Source: Chitinophaga tropicalis (lineage in GTDB: Bacteria; Bacteroidota; Bacteroidia; Chitinophagales; Chitinophagaceae). Taken from it: a stretch of 64,000 bases of DNA. Location of the stretch: positions 186,001-250,000 of the forward strand of contig NZ_WRXN01000002.1 in NCBI RefSeq assembly GCF_009758205.1, written 5' to 3'. The translations under genes and the position numbers were made by a program. Under the pieces are notes generated by a model. That model ran no database searches. It saw nothing but the letters and a program-made list of their open reading frames with translations, and had not been told where the DNA came from. Below are positions 26,204 through 34,742 of this stretch, one piece after another (within the stretch, counting starts at the first letter, position 1; each line of letters starts with the position of its first letter).

Positions 26204-27289
26204 TTAAAGGGGATATTCCTGTTTCAGCCGGTAGAGGTCATTCTCGCTTTTAGCCAGCGCCGGAAGAGAGAAATGCAATGTCCTTCTTTCATCTTCCTCC
26301 AGCTTACTGAAATTAAGCTCTTTCTTCAGCAGTCCCCTGGCCACCAGTGTCTTGATCCACTCCAGCAGCTCAGCCGTGGCGGGAGGTTTGTCTTTTATCA
26401 GGTCTTTAAGCCTCCTGAACTCTTCCACCAGTGAGGTCATGTTCTTTTCAGCATGCTGGTATAATTCCTTATGACCAGGATCATTCCTGTTATATGTTTC
26501 CTCCAGGTATGGCGTTATCCTGGATTCCACGATCTTTATCAGCTCCGGCGGCTCAGGGTAGGGAATATGATAGAAGAGACATCTGCGTAGAAAAGCATCC
26601 GGCAACGCCTTTTCAAAGTTACTGGTCATTATTATCAGCACCCGCGCGTTGCTGCTCTCCTGCATTTTAACGTACTTGTTCATCAGTTCACTGATGTAGA
26701 ACTCCATGTGCTCAATTTCATTCAGCAGATCGTTCGGAAAATCCCGTGGAGCTTTATCTATTTCATCTATCAGCACTACAGAGCTGCGTGGCTCAGGCAA
26801 TACCTGTTTCTGAAAATCGGCCAGCAGCTGCAGGTCGGAAAGATTAGGATCTGCTATGATCTGTGCGCTGCCGATAGATTGTAAAATAGCGCTGCCCAGG
26901 GCATTCATTTTCAGATATGCATGAGCTGTAGCGCCCTGCTTCTGTTTATCCAGTTCATCTATATATTTCTTCTGGAAATGACGGACAGCATCATATGAAT
27001 AGAAGAGGTCTGTGGCAGAGCTCGTGGTTTTGGTATTGAAGATAAAAGGCTTTCCCAGGAAAGGAGCACATTCCGCATTCCCGCCTTTCGTCGTTTCATA
27101 CAGCATATCAGCGATCTTATAAGCCAGCTGTGTCTTCCCTGTTCCTGGCGCGCCGGTAAGCAGCAATGGCTTACCCAGCCAGATAGCCATCTGGATAGCT
27201 GTTTCCAGTCCCTCATTATGGAGGATATAATTCTTTGGTGACTTGTCAGCATTGCTCTTAATGCTTTTCAGGTCAAATTCCCTGGTCAT
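26204..27289 (-). CDS. MoxR-type AAA+ ATPase
   Basis: The 361-residue protein is a single AAA+ module. Walker A is GAPGTGKT (residues 46-53), Walker B is VVLIDEIDKAPRDFPNDLL (from residue 171), sensor 1 is MTSNFEKALP, and an arginine finger is in FLRRCLFYHIPYP. The insert and the lid (HAEKNMTSLVEEFRRLKDLI) fit MoxR ATPases, which act as chaperones that use ATP to load or remodel vWA-containing partners. It is 23 bases after the DUF4062 gene and 12 bases before the CoxE-like gene, so the pair are probably physical partners. A helical C-terminal extension (ELLEWIKTLVARGLLKKELN) is a feature of the conflict-system subset. Cytoplasmic; no membrane segment. Confidence 0.88.
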   Translation of the reverse strand: MTREFDLKSIKSNADKSPKNYILHNEGLETAIQMAIWLGKPLLLTGAPGTGKTQLAYKIADMLYETTKGGNAECAPFLGKPFIFNTKTTSSATDLFYSYDAVRHFQKKYIDELDKQKQGATAHAYLKMNALGSAILQSIGSAQIIADPNLSDLQLLADFQKQVLPEPRSSVVLIDEIDKAPRDFPNDLLNEIEHMEFYISELMNKYVKMQESSNARVLIIMTSNFEKALPDAFLRRCLFYHIPYPEPPELIKIVESRITPYLEETYNRNDPGHKELYQHAEKNMTSLVEEFRRLKDLIKDKPPATAELLEWIKTLVARGLLKKELNFSKLEEDERRTLHFSLPALAKSENDLYRLKQEYPL

Positions 27290-27312
27290 ATGGGGTTATT
27301 TTAAAATGAAGA

Positions 27313-28605
27313 TTATAGTTTCATCAGTATATTCCGGAGAGGAAGCTCCAGGTCGCTCAGGTAGAAGTCCGGATCAGGCCCCGGCAGCAGATCATGCAGT
27401 AATTTTTCCTGGACATTGGGGTTGTCCTCTATCTCAAAATCGGTCATCCAGTCTTTGATCTCATTCCTGTTGATCCGCGTTAATTTAATGGGAGTGGCGC
27501 CGTACCTGATGCTTTTGATCTTGTCTTCAAATTGTGCAAAGGTCATATCAGCACATTCACTATAACTTACTGTCCCTATGAAGAAGATCTTCTTCGATGT
27601 TTTAAGTGTGGCATTTACCTGGTCATATTTCTCATAAAATGCTGATATATTTTCGTTGAGCTTGTCATTTTTCCAGTAAAAGCTCTTGATCTCCCAGGAA
27701 ATGATGAGACAGTCGTAATTAAGCTCATCCATGACAGATAGTACTTTTTCCACGCTGACATCCAACGGGTCTTTCAGCTTGAACTTCTTCAGTTCAGCAT
27801 TCCTGTTCCACTCTTCTTTAATAGCGCATCTCATTGAGAATTCCAGGTCGTCAAAATCACTGTTATCCAATATAGTTGGGTAGATGAAGAGGTCAAGTGT
27901 ACGGATGTCGCTTTCTATGCATTCCAGCCCTATCCTTTTTACAAAGAAGTGGGCCATATCTTTTTCATGACTGTTAATCAGGAAGAACTGTATGGCTTTA
28001 TTGATCTGACGGCCTTTCTGGAACGTATAGTTCTGTGATCTCCTGTCACAGAAATAGATCTTATCCAGGTTCTCTTCCCTGGAAGCGTATATTTCTGTAA
28101 AGAACTTATTAAAAATGGCTTGTTGTACCTGGAAACAGAGGTGATAAGCATCTGTGAAGCCATCCGGATGAGTGAGCTTTGCCAGTCGTACTTTTTCTTT
28201 AAAAGCCAGCAGCTTTTGTTTCTTTTCCGCCAGTAACGCCGCGTCTGGGTCACTGTCTTCTTCAAATACCTGTTTTTCATCCGCCAGGAAAGTAAGGATG
28301 ATCTTATTATGGCTCACGGCTGTTTCATATTCCATTTCCGTAATGGAGAACCTCCCTGGGTTTTTAGTGGTATCCGGCGGAATAAAGCCATAGCGTTTAG
28401 CTACAATAAGAATGTAAATGTCGCACTTCGCCACATCCTCCACACATTTGTCTGAAGGTTGTATATCATCAGCAACATATCCTTCCATGCTTATCAGGCT
28501 GAAACTATCAGGCATTTTGCCGGAAAGAAAGAAATTAATAACTCTGGCCCTATAGTCGGCCAGGTCCCTGTAGGTAGACGAGATATATACTTTGTGCCTG
28601 TCCAT
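27313..28605 (-). CDS. DUF4062 domain protein, first gene of the CHAT/MoxR operon
   Basis: The 430-residue product begins with the DUF4062 signature KVYISSTYRDLADYRARVI, followed by DSFSLISMEGYVADD, CDIYILIVAKRYGF and SITEMEYETAVSHNKIILTF. DUF4062 is a Rossmann-like, TIR/flavodoxin-like domain of about 90 residues often found at the front of immune and signalling proteins. The rest, from about 190, is a mixed alpha/beta region with no fold I recognise (YNFQKGRQINKAIQFF-type helices, then FIYPTILDNSDFDDLEF). No transmembrane segment. As the promoter-proximal gene it may be the sensor or an effector. A -7 element upstream was not clear. Confidence 0.75.
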   Translation of the reverse strand: MDRHKVYISSTYRDLADYRARVINFFLSGKMPDSFSLISMEGYVADDIQPSDKCVEDVAKCDIYILIVAKRYGFIPPDTTKNPGRFSITEMEYETAVSHNKIILTFLADEKQVFEEDSDPDAALLAEKKQKLLAFKEKVRLAKLTHPDGFTDAYHLCFQVQQAIFNKFFTEIYASREENLDKIYFCDRRSQNYTFQKGRQINKAIQFFLINSHEKDMAHFFVKRIGLECIESDIRTLDLFIYPTILDNSDFDDLEFSMRCAIKEEWNRNAELKKFKLKDPLDVSVEKVLSVMDELNYDCLIISWEIKSFYWKNDKLNENISAFYEKYDQVNATLKTSKKIFFIGTVSYSECADMTFAQFEDKIKSIRYGATPIKLTRINRNEIKDWMTDFEIEDNPNVQEKLLHDLLPGPDPDFYLSDLELPLRNILMKL

Positions 28606-28734
28606 CGGCTTACTGGGGTTAGATAAGCGATCTGATATATTACTAAGTTACATAACTTTTCTAATACTTTTAGCGGCTACAGGCCCAATTCCCATCATTA
28701 AAAAAGATCAGCCGCGCGCAGCGCAAAAAAAAAC

Positions 28735-28775
28735 TCAAAAACCGGGTTTTGCCGAAGGCGAAACCCGGTTTTTGA
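28735..28775 (-). terminator. Intrinsic terminator of the glycerol operon, UUCG tetraloop
   Basis: Nineteen-base arms (TCAAAAACCGGGTTTTGCC and its partner, one mismatch) enclose GAA. On the minus strand the loop reads C(UUCG)G and the stem runs into T-rich sequence. It lies 220 bases past the stop at 28997. Confidence 0.8.
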
Positions 28776-28926
28776 ACAATTAAAGAAATTCAAACCAGGC
28801 ACTATCCGGTTTTTCGCCGCAAGGGCAACGGCGATTACCCTATCCTGGTTCCCGCCGTCCCGTTTGGTTACCCCGCAAGCATTATGTGTAACAGGTCCTT
28901 TTCTTAAAGTTGCCCGAAAGTAGTTT

Positions 28927-28992
28927 ATCCGGGCTTCCGGGCATATGATCATCATCAGAGAACTGCGTGATATATGCCCGGATAACCCGGAT
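28927..28992 (-). repeat. Long inverted repeat just after the outer-membrane protein gene
   Basis: Left arm 28927-28946 (ATCCGGG-N3-CCGGGCATAT) pairs with right arm 28972-28992 around a 25-base loop. There is no U-tract, so it may protect the 3' end of the glycerol mRNA rather than terminate it. Confidence 0.65.
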
Positions 28993-28996
28993 AGCG

Positions 28997-29785
28997 CTAA
29001 AACAGGTTAGCGACAAGCTGTAATCCCCCGATCTTTTTCTCAGGATTGAACATGACTGTGGCTGACACCGGCATATGATAGCTGAATATAACAAGATCTT
29101 TATTCAGGGTAATTCCTGCATTCACAATATTGGGCTTATTCCCGTAAAAATTCTGCTCTCTTCCAAAAGCAAACCCACCGCCCACAAATACATGCAGGTT
29201 ATAATCAGCCTGCTTCCAGAGCACCTGGTCCAGCTGCACATAGTTGGAATAAGCATTGGCCCTGTCTCCATTCTCTTTTACATAAGTGTCCCTTCCTGCT
29301 ACAATGGTATTCCAGCTTACTGTCAGCGGTAGTTTCATATTGAAGCTATAAGCTACACCAACATCTACAAAATGTGAAGTAGTGCTCCGTTTATAGTCAA
29401 ACAGGCTGGCATTGGGAAAATCCGTAAAGTTATTGATATCCCAGATAGCGGCACTGAATCCTCCTTTTGTATATTTCAGGTAATAGTCAAACTCCTTATA
29501 CGTACCATCAAACCCTGCGCCTCCCCAGAACCCTGCCTGAAAACTACCATCTTTGGAAAGATAGTGTACATCAATATCTGATATGGGAGCATTGGATACC
29601 CTGAACCCGCGCCAGATGTATATATTCCTTACCTGTAAGTTGACATTGAATGGTTTGTATGGTTTAGCGGGAGTTTCTTTCTTTTGAACAGTAGAATCCT
29701 GTGTATTGAGCGTCTGGGCATTCACATGAAGGCATAGCACTGCCAGGCAGGCTGTAAACAGCCCTGCAAACATCATCTTTTTCAT
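28997..29785 (-). CDS. Outer-membrane beta-barrel protein of the glycerol operon
   Basis: The 262-residue product has a signal peptide (MMFAGLFTACLAVLCLHVNA) and an entirely beta-rich mature part with barrel-like strands (FNVNLQVRNIYIWRGFRVSN, FDYYLKYTKGGFSAAIWD, HFVDVGVAYSFNMKLPLTVSW). The last residue is Phe (LQLVANLF), consistent with assembly by the BAM machine. It starts 7 bases after the glycerol facilitator stop, so it is co-transcribed with glpDKF. I infer an outer-membrane channel or surface protein linked to glycerol or glycerophosphodiester uptake, but the family has no function I can name. A long hairpin and a terminator follow. Confidence 0.7.
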   Translation of the reverse strand: MKKMMFAGLFTACLAVLCLHVNAQTLNTQDSTVQKKETPAKPYKPFNVNLQVRNIYIWRGFRVSNAPISDIDVHYLSKDGSFQAGFWGGAGFDGTYKEFDYYLKYTKGGFSAAIWDINNFTDFPNASLFDYKRSTTSHFVDVGVAYSFNMKLPLTVSWNTIVAGRDTYVKENGDRANAYSNYVQLDQVLWKQADYNLHVFVGGGFAFGREQNFYGNKPNIVNAGITLNKDLVIFSYHMPVSATVMFNPEKKIGGLQLVANLF

Positions 29786-29792
29786 AAAACGG

Positions 29793-30521
29793 TCAGTTTA
29801 GAAGCATATAAAGGAAAGCAGCCACGATAGCGCCGGAGATAGGAGCAAGCACCGGTATCCAGGCATATCCCCAGTCATTACCGGCTTTATTACGGATAGG
29901 CAGCGCTGCATGTACCAGGCGGGGGCCAAGGTCTCTTGCCGGGTTAATGGCATATCCTGTGGTACCGCCCAGGGAGAGCCCTATCACCCATACCACGAAA
30001 GCCACAGGCAATGCGCCGACTGAGCCAAGCCCTATGGGATCATGACTGGAAGTGATCTCTGCTCCGGTTATGTAGAAGATGGAGAAGATCAGTACAAACG
30101 TGGCAATCAGTTCACAGATAAAATTAATAGGCAGGTTGCGTTTAGCAGGAGCAGTACAGAAAGCAGCAGCTTTCAGACCTGCATCTGCTGTGTCATCAAA
30201 ATGATCTTTATGCATCAGCCATACCAGGAAAGCCCCGGCCATAGCGCCAATGAGCTGCGCCAGGATATAACCGGGAACGGCTGCCCACGCAAACTTGCCG
30301 GCAACGGCCAGGCCTATGGTAACAGCAGGGTTCAGATGCGCTCCGCTTACAGGGCCGGCAATGATCACACCCACAAATACCGCCAGCGCCCATCCTGTGG
30401 TGATCACTATCCAGCCGCCTCCATTTCCTTTTGTATCTTTTAAGACTACATTGGCAACCACGCCATTACCCAGGAGGATGAGGACCATAGTGCCAAGAAG
30501 TTCTGCAATAAACGGTGTCAT
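29793..30521 (-). CDS. glpF: Glycerol facilitator (aquaglyceroporin, MIP family)
   Basis: A 242-residue inner-membrane channel with six hydrophobic helices and two half-helices. Both NPA boxes are present: SGAHLNPAVTIGLA in the first half and GYAINPARDLGPR in the second. The Asp directly after NPAR is typical of glycerol-conducting members rather than strict water channels. It passes glycerol by diffusion, and the kinase encoded just upstream traps it as glycerol 3-phosphate. It lies between glpK and an outer-membrane protein gene in the same direction. A hairpin of the TGTCTCAG family sits in the 114-base gap on its upstream side. Confidence 0.95.
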   Translation of the reverse strand: MTPFIAELLGTMVLILLGNGVVANVVLKDTKGNGGGWIVITTGWALAVFVGVIIAGPVSGAHLNPAVTIGLAVAGKFAWAAVPGYILAQLIGAMAGAFLVWLMHKDHFDDTADAGLKAAAFCTAPAKRNLPINFICELIATFVLIFSIFYITGAEITSSHDPIGLGSVGALPVAFVVWVIGLSLGGTTGYAINPARDLGPRLVHAALPIRNKAGNDWGYAWIPVLAPISGAIVAAFLYMLLN

Positions 30522-30541
30522 AATTTTAAGATTTTAGATAC

Positions 30542-30576
30542 TGTCTCAGTTTGGCCCGCCGGGATAAGCTGAGACA
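30542..30576. repeat. Intergenic hairpin element, TGTCTCAGTTT family (copy B)
   Basis: TGTCTCAG and CTGAGACA form the stem around a GC-rich loop. The outer parts match copy A at 6436 (TGTCTCAGTTT ... CTGAKACACTACCA). It lies between glpK and glpF. Confidence 0.55.
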
Positions 30577-30635
30577 CTACCAGGATTTCTTTAAGTGGAA
30601 TAGATTATTTCATAGCTGTATATGGAGAGGGCAGG

Positions 30636-32138
30636 TTATTCCTCTGCCCATCCCCTTGACCTGTCAAGCGCCTTTTTCCAGTAATGGAGCAGCTTTCCTG
30701 CTTTAGCACCTTCCATTGCAGGCTCAAACTTTTTATCAACCGCCCATTGCTGTTTCACTTCATCAATGCTCTTCCAGTACCCCACAGCCAGACCGGCAAG
30801 ATAGGCCGCTCCCAGGGCGGTGGTTTCCAGTACCTTCGGACGAACAACCGCACTACCAAAAATATCCGCCTGGAACTGCATCAGCGCATTGTTGGCAACA
30901 GCGCCGCCATCTACTCTTAGTTCGGTTGACTTTTTACCGGAATCAGATTCCATCGCGCTCAACAGGTCATACACCTGGAACGCAATACCCTCCAGCGCTG
31001 CACGGGCAATATGAGCCGCTGTCGTACCACGGGTAATGCCAACTATTGTACCGCGGGCATACTGGTCCCAATACGGAGCGCCTAATCCCGTCAGTGCAGG
31101 TACAAAGTATACGCCGCCATTATCCTCTACAGAAGCTGACAGCGTTTCACTTTCAGCAGAAGTCTTTATAATGCCCAGCCCATCACGCAGCCATTGTATA
31201 GCGGCGCCGCCAACAAACACACTACCCTCCAGGGCATACGTTACTTTACCATCAATCTTCCAGGCCACGGTAGATACCAGGTTGTTCTTAGACAATACAG
31301 GCTTATTACCGGTATTCATCAACAGGAAGCATCCGGTACCATAGGTATTCTTTGCCATACCCTCGTCTACGCACATCTGCCCGAAGAGCGCCGCCTGCTG
31401 ATCGCCTGCTATACCTGCAATAGGGATCTTGGAAGCAAACAGGGTAGTGGCTGTTTCACCATATACCTCACTGCTCTGTTTTACCTGTGGCAGCATGCTT
31501 TCAGGGATGGTAAAGAGTTCAAGCAGCTCCTTGTCCCATTCCATAGTATGAATATTGAACAGCAGTGTACGGGAAGCGTTCGTAACATCGGTGATGTGCA
31601 TAGCGCCCCGGGTGAATTTCCATACCAGCCAGCTGTCAATAGTACCAAAGCATAATTCGCCTTTTTCCGCCCGCTCTCTGGCGCCTTTCACATTATCCAG
31701 TATCCACTTCACTTTTGTGCCTGAAAAGTAGGCGTCTATTACAAGCCCTGTTTTCTCTCTGATCTTCTCTGACAGGCCTTTTTCTTTCAGTTCATCACAA
31801 TACTTCGCAGTACGCCTGTCCTGCCACACAATAGCGTTATATAGCGGAATACCCGTTTCCCTGTCCCATACCACTGTTGTTTCCCGCTGGTTAGTGATGC
31901 CTATAGCGGCAATGTTGGTACCGTTAAGATCGGCTTTGGCTATTACTTCGGCGGCAACGGACGACTGCGTATACCAGATCTCATTAGCGTCATGTTCTAC
32001 CCATCCCGGCTGGGGGAAGATCTGTTCAAATGGTTTTTGCGATACGGCTATCATTTCTCCCTGGTGATTGAATATAATAGCACGCGAAGAGGTAGTGCCC
32101 TGATCAAGGGCAAGGATGAACTTTTCTTTTGTGTTCAT
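30636..32138 (-). CDS. glpK: Glycerol kinase
   Basis: This 500-residue FGGY-family kinase has the N-terminal phosphate-binding stretch [20 protein letters not shown]. Other family segments are [69 protein letters not shown] and the adenosine motif [18 protein letters not shown]. It phosphorylates glycerol with ATP to glycerol 3-phosphate in the cytoplasm. The open frame extends to 32219, but family alignment and the absence of conserved text before it favour the ATG at 32138 ([14 protein letters not shown]). The upstream 90 bases contain a hairpin with a U-tract, so transcription from glpD may be attenuated before this gene. Confidence 0.97.
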   Translation of the reverse strand: MNTKEKFILALDQGTTSSRAIIFNHQGEMIAVSQKPFEQIFPQPGWVEHDANEIWYTQSSVAAEVIAKADLNGTNIAAIGITNQRETTVVWDRETGIPLYNAIVWQDRRTAKYCDELKEKGLSEKIREKTGLVIDAYFSGTKVKWILDNVKGARERAEKGELCFGTIDSWLVWKFTRGAMHITDVTNASRTLLFNIHTMEWDKELLELFTIPESMLPQVKQSSEVYGETATTLFASKIPIAGIAGDQQAALFGQMCVDEGMAKNTYGTGCFLLMNTGNKPVLSKNNLVSTVAWKIDGKVTYALEGSVFVGGAAIQWLRDGLGIIKTSAESETLSASVEDNGGVYFVPALTGLGAPYWDQYARGTIVGITRGTTAAHIARAALEGIAFQVYDLLSAMESDSGKKSTELRVDGGAVANNALMQFQADIFGSAVVRPKVLETTALGAAYLAGLAVGYWKSIDEVKQQWAVDKKFEPAMEGAKAGKLLHYWKKALDRSRGWAEE

Positions 32139-32157
32139 AAACCAAGCTTTAAAAGTC

Positions 32158-32205
32158 TGAAAAAAACCGGTGGCGGCGCCCTGCGCAGCAATGAGGCGCC
32201 ACCGG
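32158..32205 (-). terminator. Internal attenuator-like terminator between glpD and glpK
   Basis: Arms CCGGTGGC-GGC-GCC and GGCGCCACCGG pair with a 3-base bulge. On the minus strand the stem is followed at once by seven Ts (complement of 32160-32166). It sits downstream of the glpD stop and just upstream of the glpK start. Confidence 0.7.
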
Positions 32206-32228
32206 GAAGTTAGATGCACTGATGCTTA

Positions 32229-33791
32229 TCAGTTCAGCGTATATCCTTTGGCTAGAATGGTGAAGTCATTTAATTCCTCCTGTACCCAGCTGGCAGGGCG
32301 GCCAGTCTCCTCTGCAACGATACCGGCTACAACAGGGGCGGCTTCCAGTGCCGCATGCACATCGAGGAACAGCAGCCGCAGGCGGCGGCCCAGCACATCC
32401 TCCACACGTCTGGCATACTCGTTTCTTACAGCCCATACTACCATGGCTTTGGTGTATGGATAGCCTGTAGCAATAGGAGCCGCCAGGGTAGGAGAGGCCT
32501 CTGTGAGGGCTTTGATACCGTCAATATCTGTTCCGTAAAAGCGCAGCGGGTCCATAAGGTTGCTGCCTGTTGTATAACCGTGGATATGGAGTTGTTCCGT
32601 AACACAGGCCTTATTGGGAAGGCGGCCTGTTTCTATGGCTTTCTGCAGGGTGTCCTGCGCCATGCGGCGGAAGGTGGTCCACTTGCCGCCGGTAATGGTG
32701 ATCAGCCCGGATTCAGATACAATGATCTTATGGCTCCGGGAAATCTCTTTTGTTTTAGCGCCATCCTGTTTGGGAGCGGCCAGCGGCCGCAGGCCGGCAA
32801 ATACCGCCAGCACATCGCTACGCTGTGGCTTTCTTACCAGGTATTTACCTGCGGTCGAAAGTATAAAGCTGATCTCCTGTTCCAGTGCATGCGGCTCCAG
32901 CTCAGGATGGTCCCGCAAGGTATCTGTAGTGCCAACGATCAGTTTATTATGCCAGGGAACAGCAAAAAGTACCCTGCCATCATCCGTTTCCGGTATCATC
33001 AACGCATTTTCTCCCGGAAGGAAAGAACGGTCCAGCGTAATATGCACACCCTGGCTGGGTTTTACCATATGAGGCGCATCCGGCCTGTCCATCTGCAGCA
33101 CATTATCTACATATACTCCCGTCGCATTGATCACTACCTTACCGGTAGCTTTATATGTTTTGCCGGTTTCGATGTCTTTCGAAATAATCCCGCAAACTTT
33201 CTTATTATTATCTTTTATCAGGGCTTCTACTTTCATGTAGTTCAGCACGGTAGCACCATATTCTATAGCCGTCTGGGCAATATTCAGCGCCAGGCGTGAA
33301 TCATCAAATTGCCCGTCATGATATACCACTCCGCCTTTCAGGCCTTCCTGCTTAATAGTCGGCAGGGCCGCTATGGTTTTCTGCCGGTTAATATAACGGG
33401 AAGGGCCCAGGCTGAGACGGCCGGCCAGCATATCGTAGAATTTCAGACCAATTGTGTATTTTATATTATTGAACCACGAGTAATTAGGTATGACAAAAGT
33501 TTCGTTCTTTGTGAGATGAGGGGCATTCTTAAGCAGCAGCCCCCTTTCATGACAGGCTTCCCTTACCAGGCCAATATCACCCTGGGCCATATAACGCACG
33601 CCGCCATGCACCAGTTTCGTAGCTTTGCTGGAAGTACCTTTGGCAAAGTCAGCCTGTTCTACCAGCAGGGTTTTATAATTGCGGGTAGCGGCATCCATGG
33701 CTATTCCCAGCCCTGTAGCGCCGCCTCCGATAATGATCACATCCCATTCAGGTACATCGGATAATGTTTGTAATAACTGCAATCTGTCCAT
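32229..33791 (-). CDS. glpD: Glycerol-3-phosphate dehydrogenase/oxidase, FAD-dependent
   Basis: The 520-residue enzyme has an N-terminal Rossmann FAD motif (VIIIGGGATGLGIAMDAATR) followed by the GlpD signature FAKGTSSKATKLVHGGVRYM. Further family text includes KPSQGVHITLDRSFLPG, VLFAVPWHNKLIVGTTDT and ITGGKWTTFRRMAQDTL. It oxidises glycerol 3-phosphate to dihydroxyacetone phosphate at the inner face of the membrane and passes electrons to quinone. It is the first gene of the glpD-glpK-glpF unit and is divergent from a DeoR-type regulator, from which it is separated by 167 AT-rich bases. Length and motifs are normal. Confidence 0.96.
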   Translation of the reverse strand: MDRLQLLQTLSDVPEWDVIIIGGGATGLGIAMDAATRNYKTLLVEQADFAKGTSSKATKLVHGGVRYMAQGDIGLVREACHERGLLLKNAPHLTKNETFVIPNYSWFNNIKYTIGLKFYDMLAGRLSLGPSRYINRQKTIAALPTIKQEGLKGGVVYHDGQFDDSRLALNIAQTAIEYGATVLNYMKVEALIKDNNKKVCGIISKDIETGKTYKATGKVVINATGVYVDNVLQMDRPDAPHMVKPSQGVHITLDRSFLPGENALMIPETDDGRVLFAVPWHNKLIVGTTDTLRDHPELEPHALEQEISFILSTAGKYLVRKPQRSDVLAVFAGLRPLAAPKQDGAKTKEISRSHKIIVSESGLITITGGKWTTFRRMAQDTLQKAIETGRLPNKACVTEQLHIHGYTTGSNLMDPLRFYGTDIDGIKALTEASPTLAAPIATGYPYTKAMVVWAVRNEYARRVEDVLGRRLRLLFLDVHAALEAAPVVAGIVAEETGRPASWVQEELNDFTILAKGYTLN

Positions 33792-33911
33792 AATGGTAAG
33801 TATTTTGAACCAATCGAAAGTTTCTTATAGTTTCTTTTCTTTCATAAAGGTGTTTCGTTTTGTTATTATTTCCAAATTTTTCTTGGCTTTTAAGGTTTTT
33901 TTAAGAAAAGG

Positions 33912-33942
33912 GTTACTATTGTATTATAATAGTGTTACTATT
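33912..33942. promoter_or_regulatory. Probable operator in the glpD / DeoR-regulator intergenic region
   Basis: GTTACTATT occurs as a direct repeat at 33912-33920 and 33934-33942, exactly 22 bases apart. An inverted AATAGT half-site at 33928-33933 pairs with either copy. The cluster lies 17 bases before the regulator start, as expected for autoregulation. Confidence 0.55.
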
Positions 33943-33958
33943 TTACCAAAAAGTAATT

Positions 33959-34729
33959 ATGAAAGTTGATTCAATGGCGCAACGCCATGCTTACATACTG
34001 GACCGCGTTAAGAAAGAAGGGAATGTCCGTGTAGCCGATCTGCTGGCAGCCCTGGACGTCTCCGCCGTTACCATCAGGAAAGATCTGGCACTCCTCGAAG
34101 AAAAGAAACTGCTCTTCCGTACACATGGCAACGTCAGCCTGGCCAACCCTTACACCAAAGATCGCGATGTAAATGAAAAAGAGAATATCCTGGCAGATCA
34201 GAAAACCAGGATAGGCCTGAAAGCCGCAGAACTGATAGAACCAGACGATGCCATCATTATTGCGTCCGGAACTACCGTATTGCAACTGGCACGCGCTATC
34301 CCCAAAGAAATGCGGCTCACAGTCCTTACTTCCGCCATGAATATCTCCATGGCGCTGCTGGATAAGCCCAACGTAGAGATAGTACAGCTGGGAGGAATAG
34401 TACGTAAAACCTCCACCTCGGTAACCGGCAACTATGCCGAAAGCATTCTCGATAACTTCACCTGCAGCAAACTGTTCCTCGGCGTTGACGGGATCGATCC
34501 GGAACAGGGATGCACCACGTCCAATATGATGGAGGCTACCCTGAATAAAGCCATGATCCGCACAGCACAGAAAACCATCATCCTGACAGATTCATCTAAA
34601 TTTGGCCGCAGAGGCTTCGGAAAGATCTGCATGCTCAACGAAATAGATCAGATCATCACGGATGACGGTATCAGTAGCAGTATGGTACAGGACCTGGAAA
34701 ACATAGGCGTGGAAGTGACTATCGTTTAA
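33959..34729 (+). CDS. DeoR/GlpR-family transcriptional regulator
   Basis: The 256-residue protein opens with a winged helix-turn-helix of the DeoR type (AQRHAYILDRVKKEGNVRVA, LDVSAVTIRKDLALLEEKKL, FRTHGNVSL). The C-terminal sugar-phosphate sensor domain has the expected GTTVLQLARAI, MNISMALLDKPNVEIVQLGG, LFLGVDGID and TDSSKFGRRGF. Its position, divergent from glpD-glpK-glpF, argues that it represses the glycerol operon and is released by glycerol 3-phosphate or another phosphate ester; that is inference from context. I chose the ATG at 33959; an in-frame ATG at 33932 lies inside the likely operator, and 33974 is also possible. Confidence 0.85.
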   Translation: MKVDSMAQRHAYILDRVKKEGNVRVADLLAALDVSAVTIRKDLALLEEKKLLFRTHGNVSLANPYTKDRDVNEKENILADQKTRIGLKAAELIEPDDAIIIASGTTVLQLARAIPKEMRLTVLTSAMNISMALLDKPNVEIVQLGGIVRKTSTSVTGNYAESILDNFTCSKLFLGVDGIDPEQGCTTSNMMEATLNKAMIRTAQKTIILTDSSKFGRRGFGKICMLNEIDQIITDDGISSSMVQDLENIGVEVTIV

Positions 34730-34742
34730 GGTCATCTTCGGC

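Larger units (their letters stand above)
28606..28996. other. 391-base gene-free region between the glycerol and conflict operons
   Basis: It holds a UUCG-type terminator (28735-28775) and a large inverted repeat (28927-28992) behind the outer-membrane protein gene. The 28606-28730 part is AT-rich and should contain the promoter of the DUF4062 operon, but no consensus element was found. No coding frame is convincing. Confidence 0.6.

Noticed and set aside
27313..28605. Reading the first gene of the conflict operon as a classical TIR protein
   Set aside because: The start KVYISSTYRDL is the DUF4062 pattern; the conserved TIR catalytic glutamate region could not be placed.
28698..28955. Open frame of 85 codons between the glycerol and DUF4062 operons
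   Set aside because: It runs through a terminator stem and has unlikely composition with no start context or family text.
32355..33299. A 314-codon plus-strand open frame inside glpD
   Set aside because: It is antisense to glpD, which has all family motifs. The translated text shows no domain and is a shadow.
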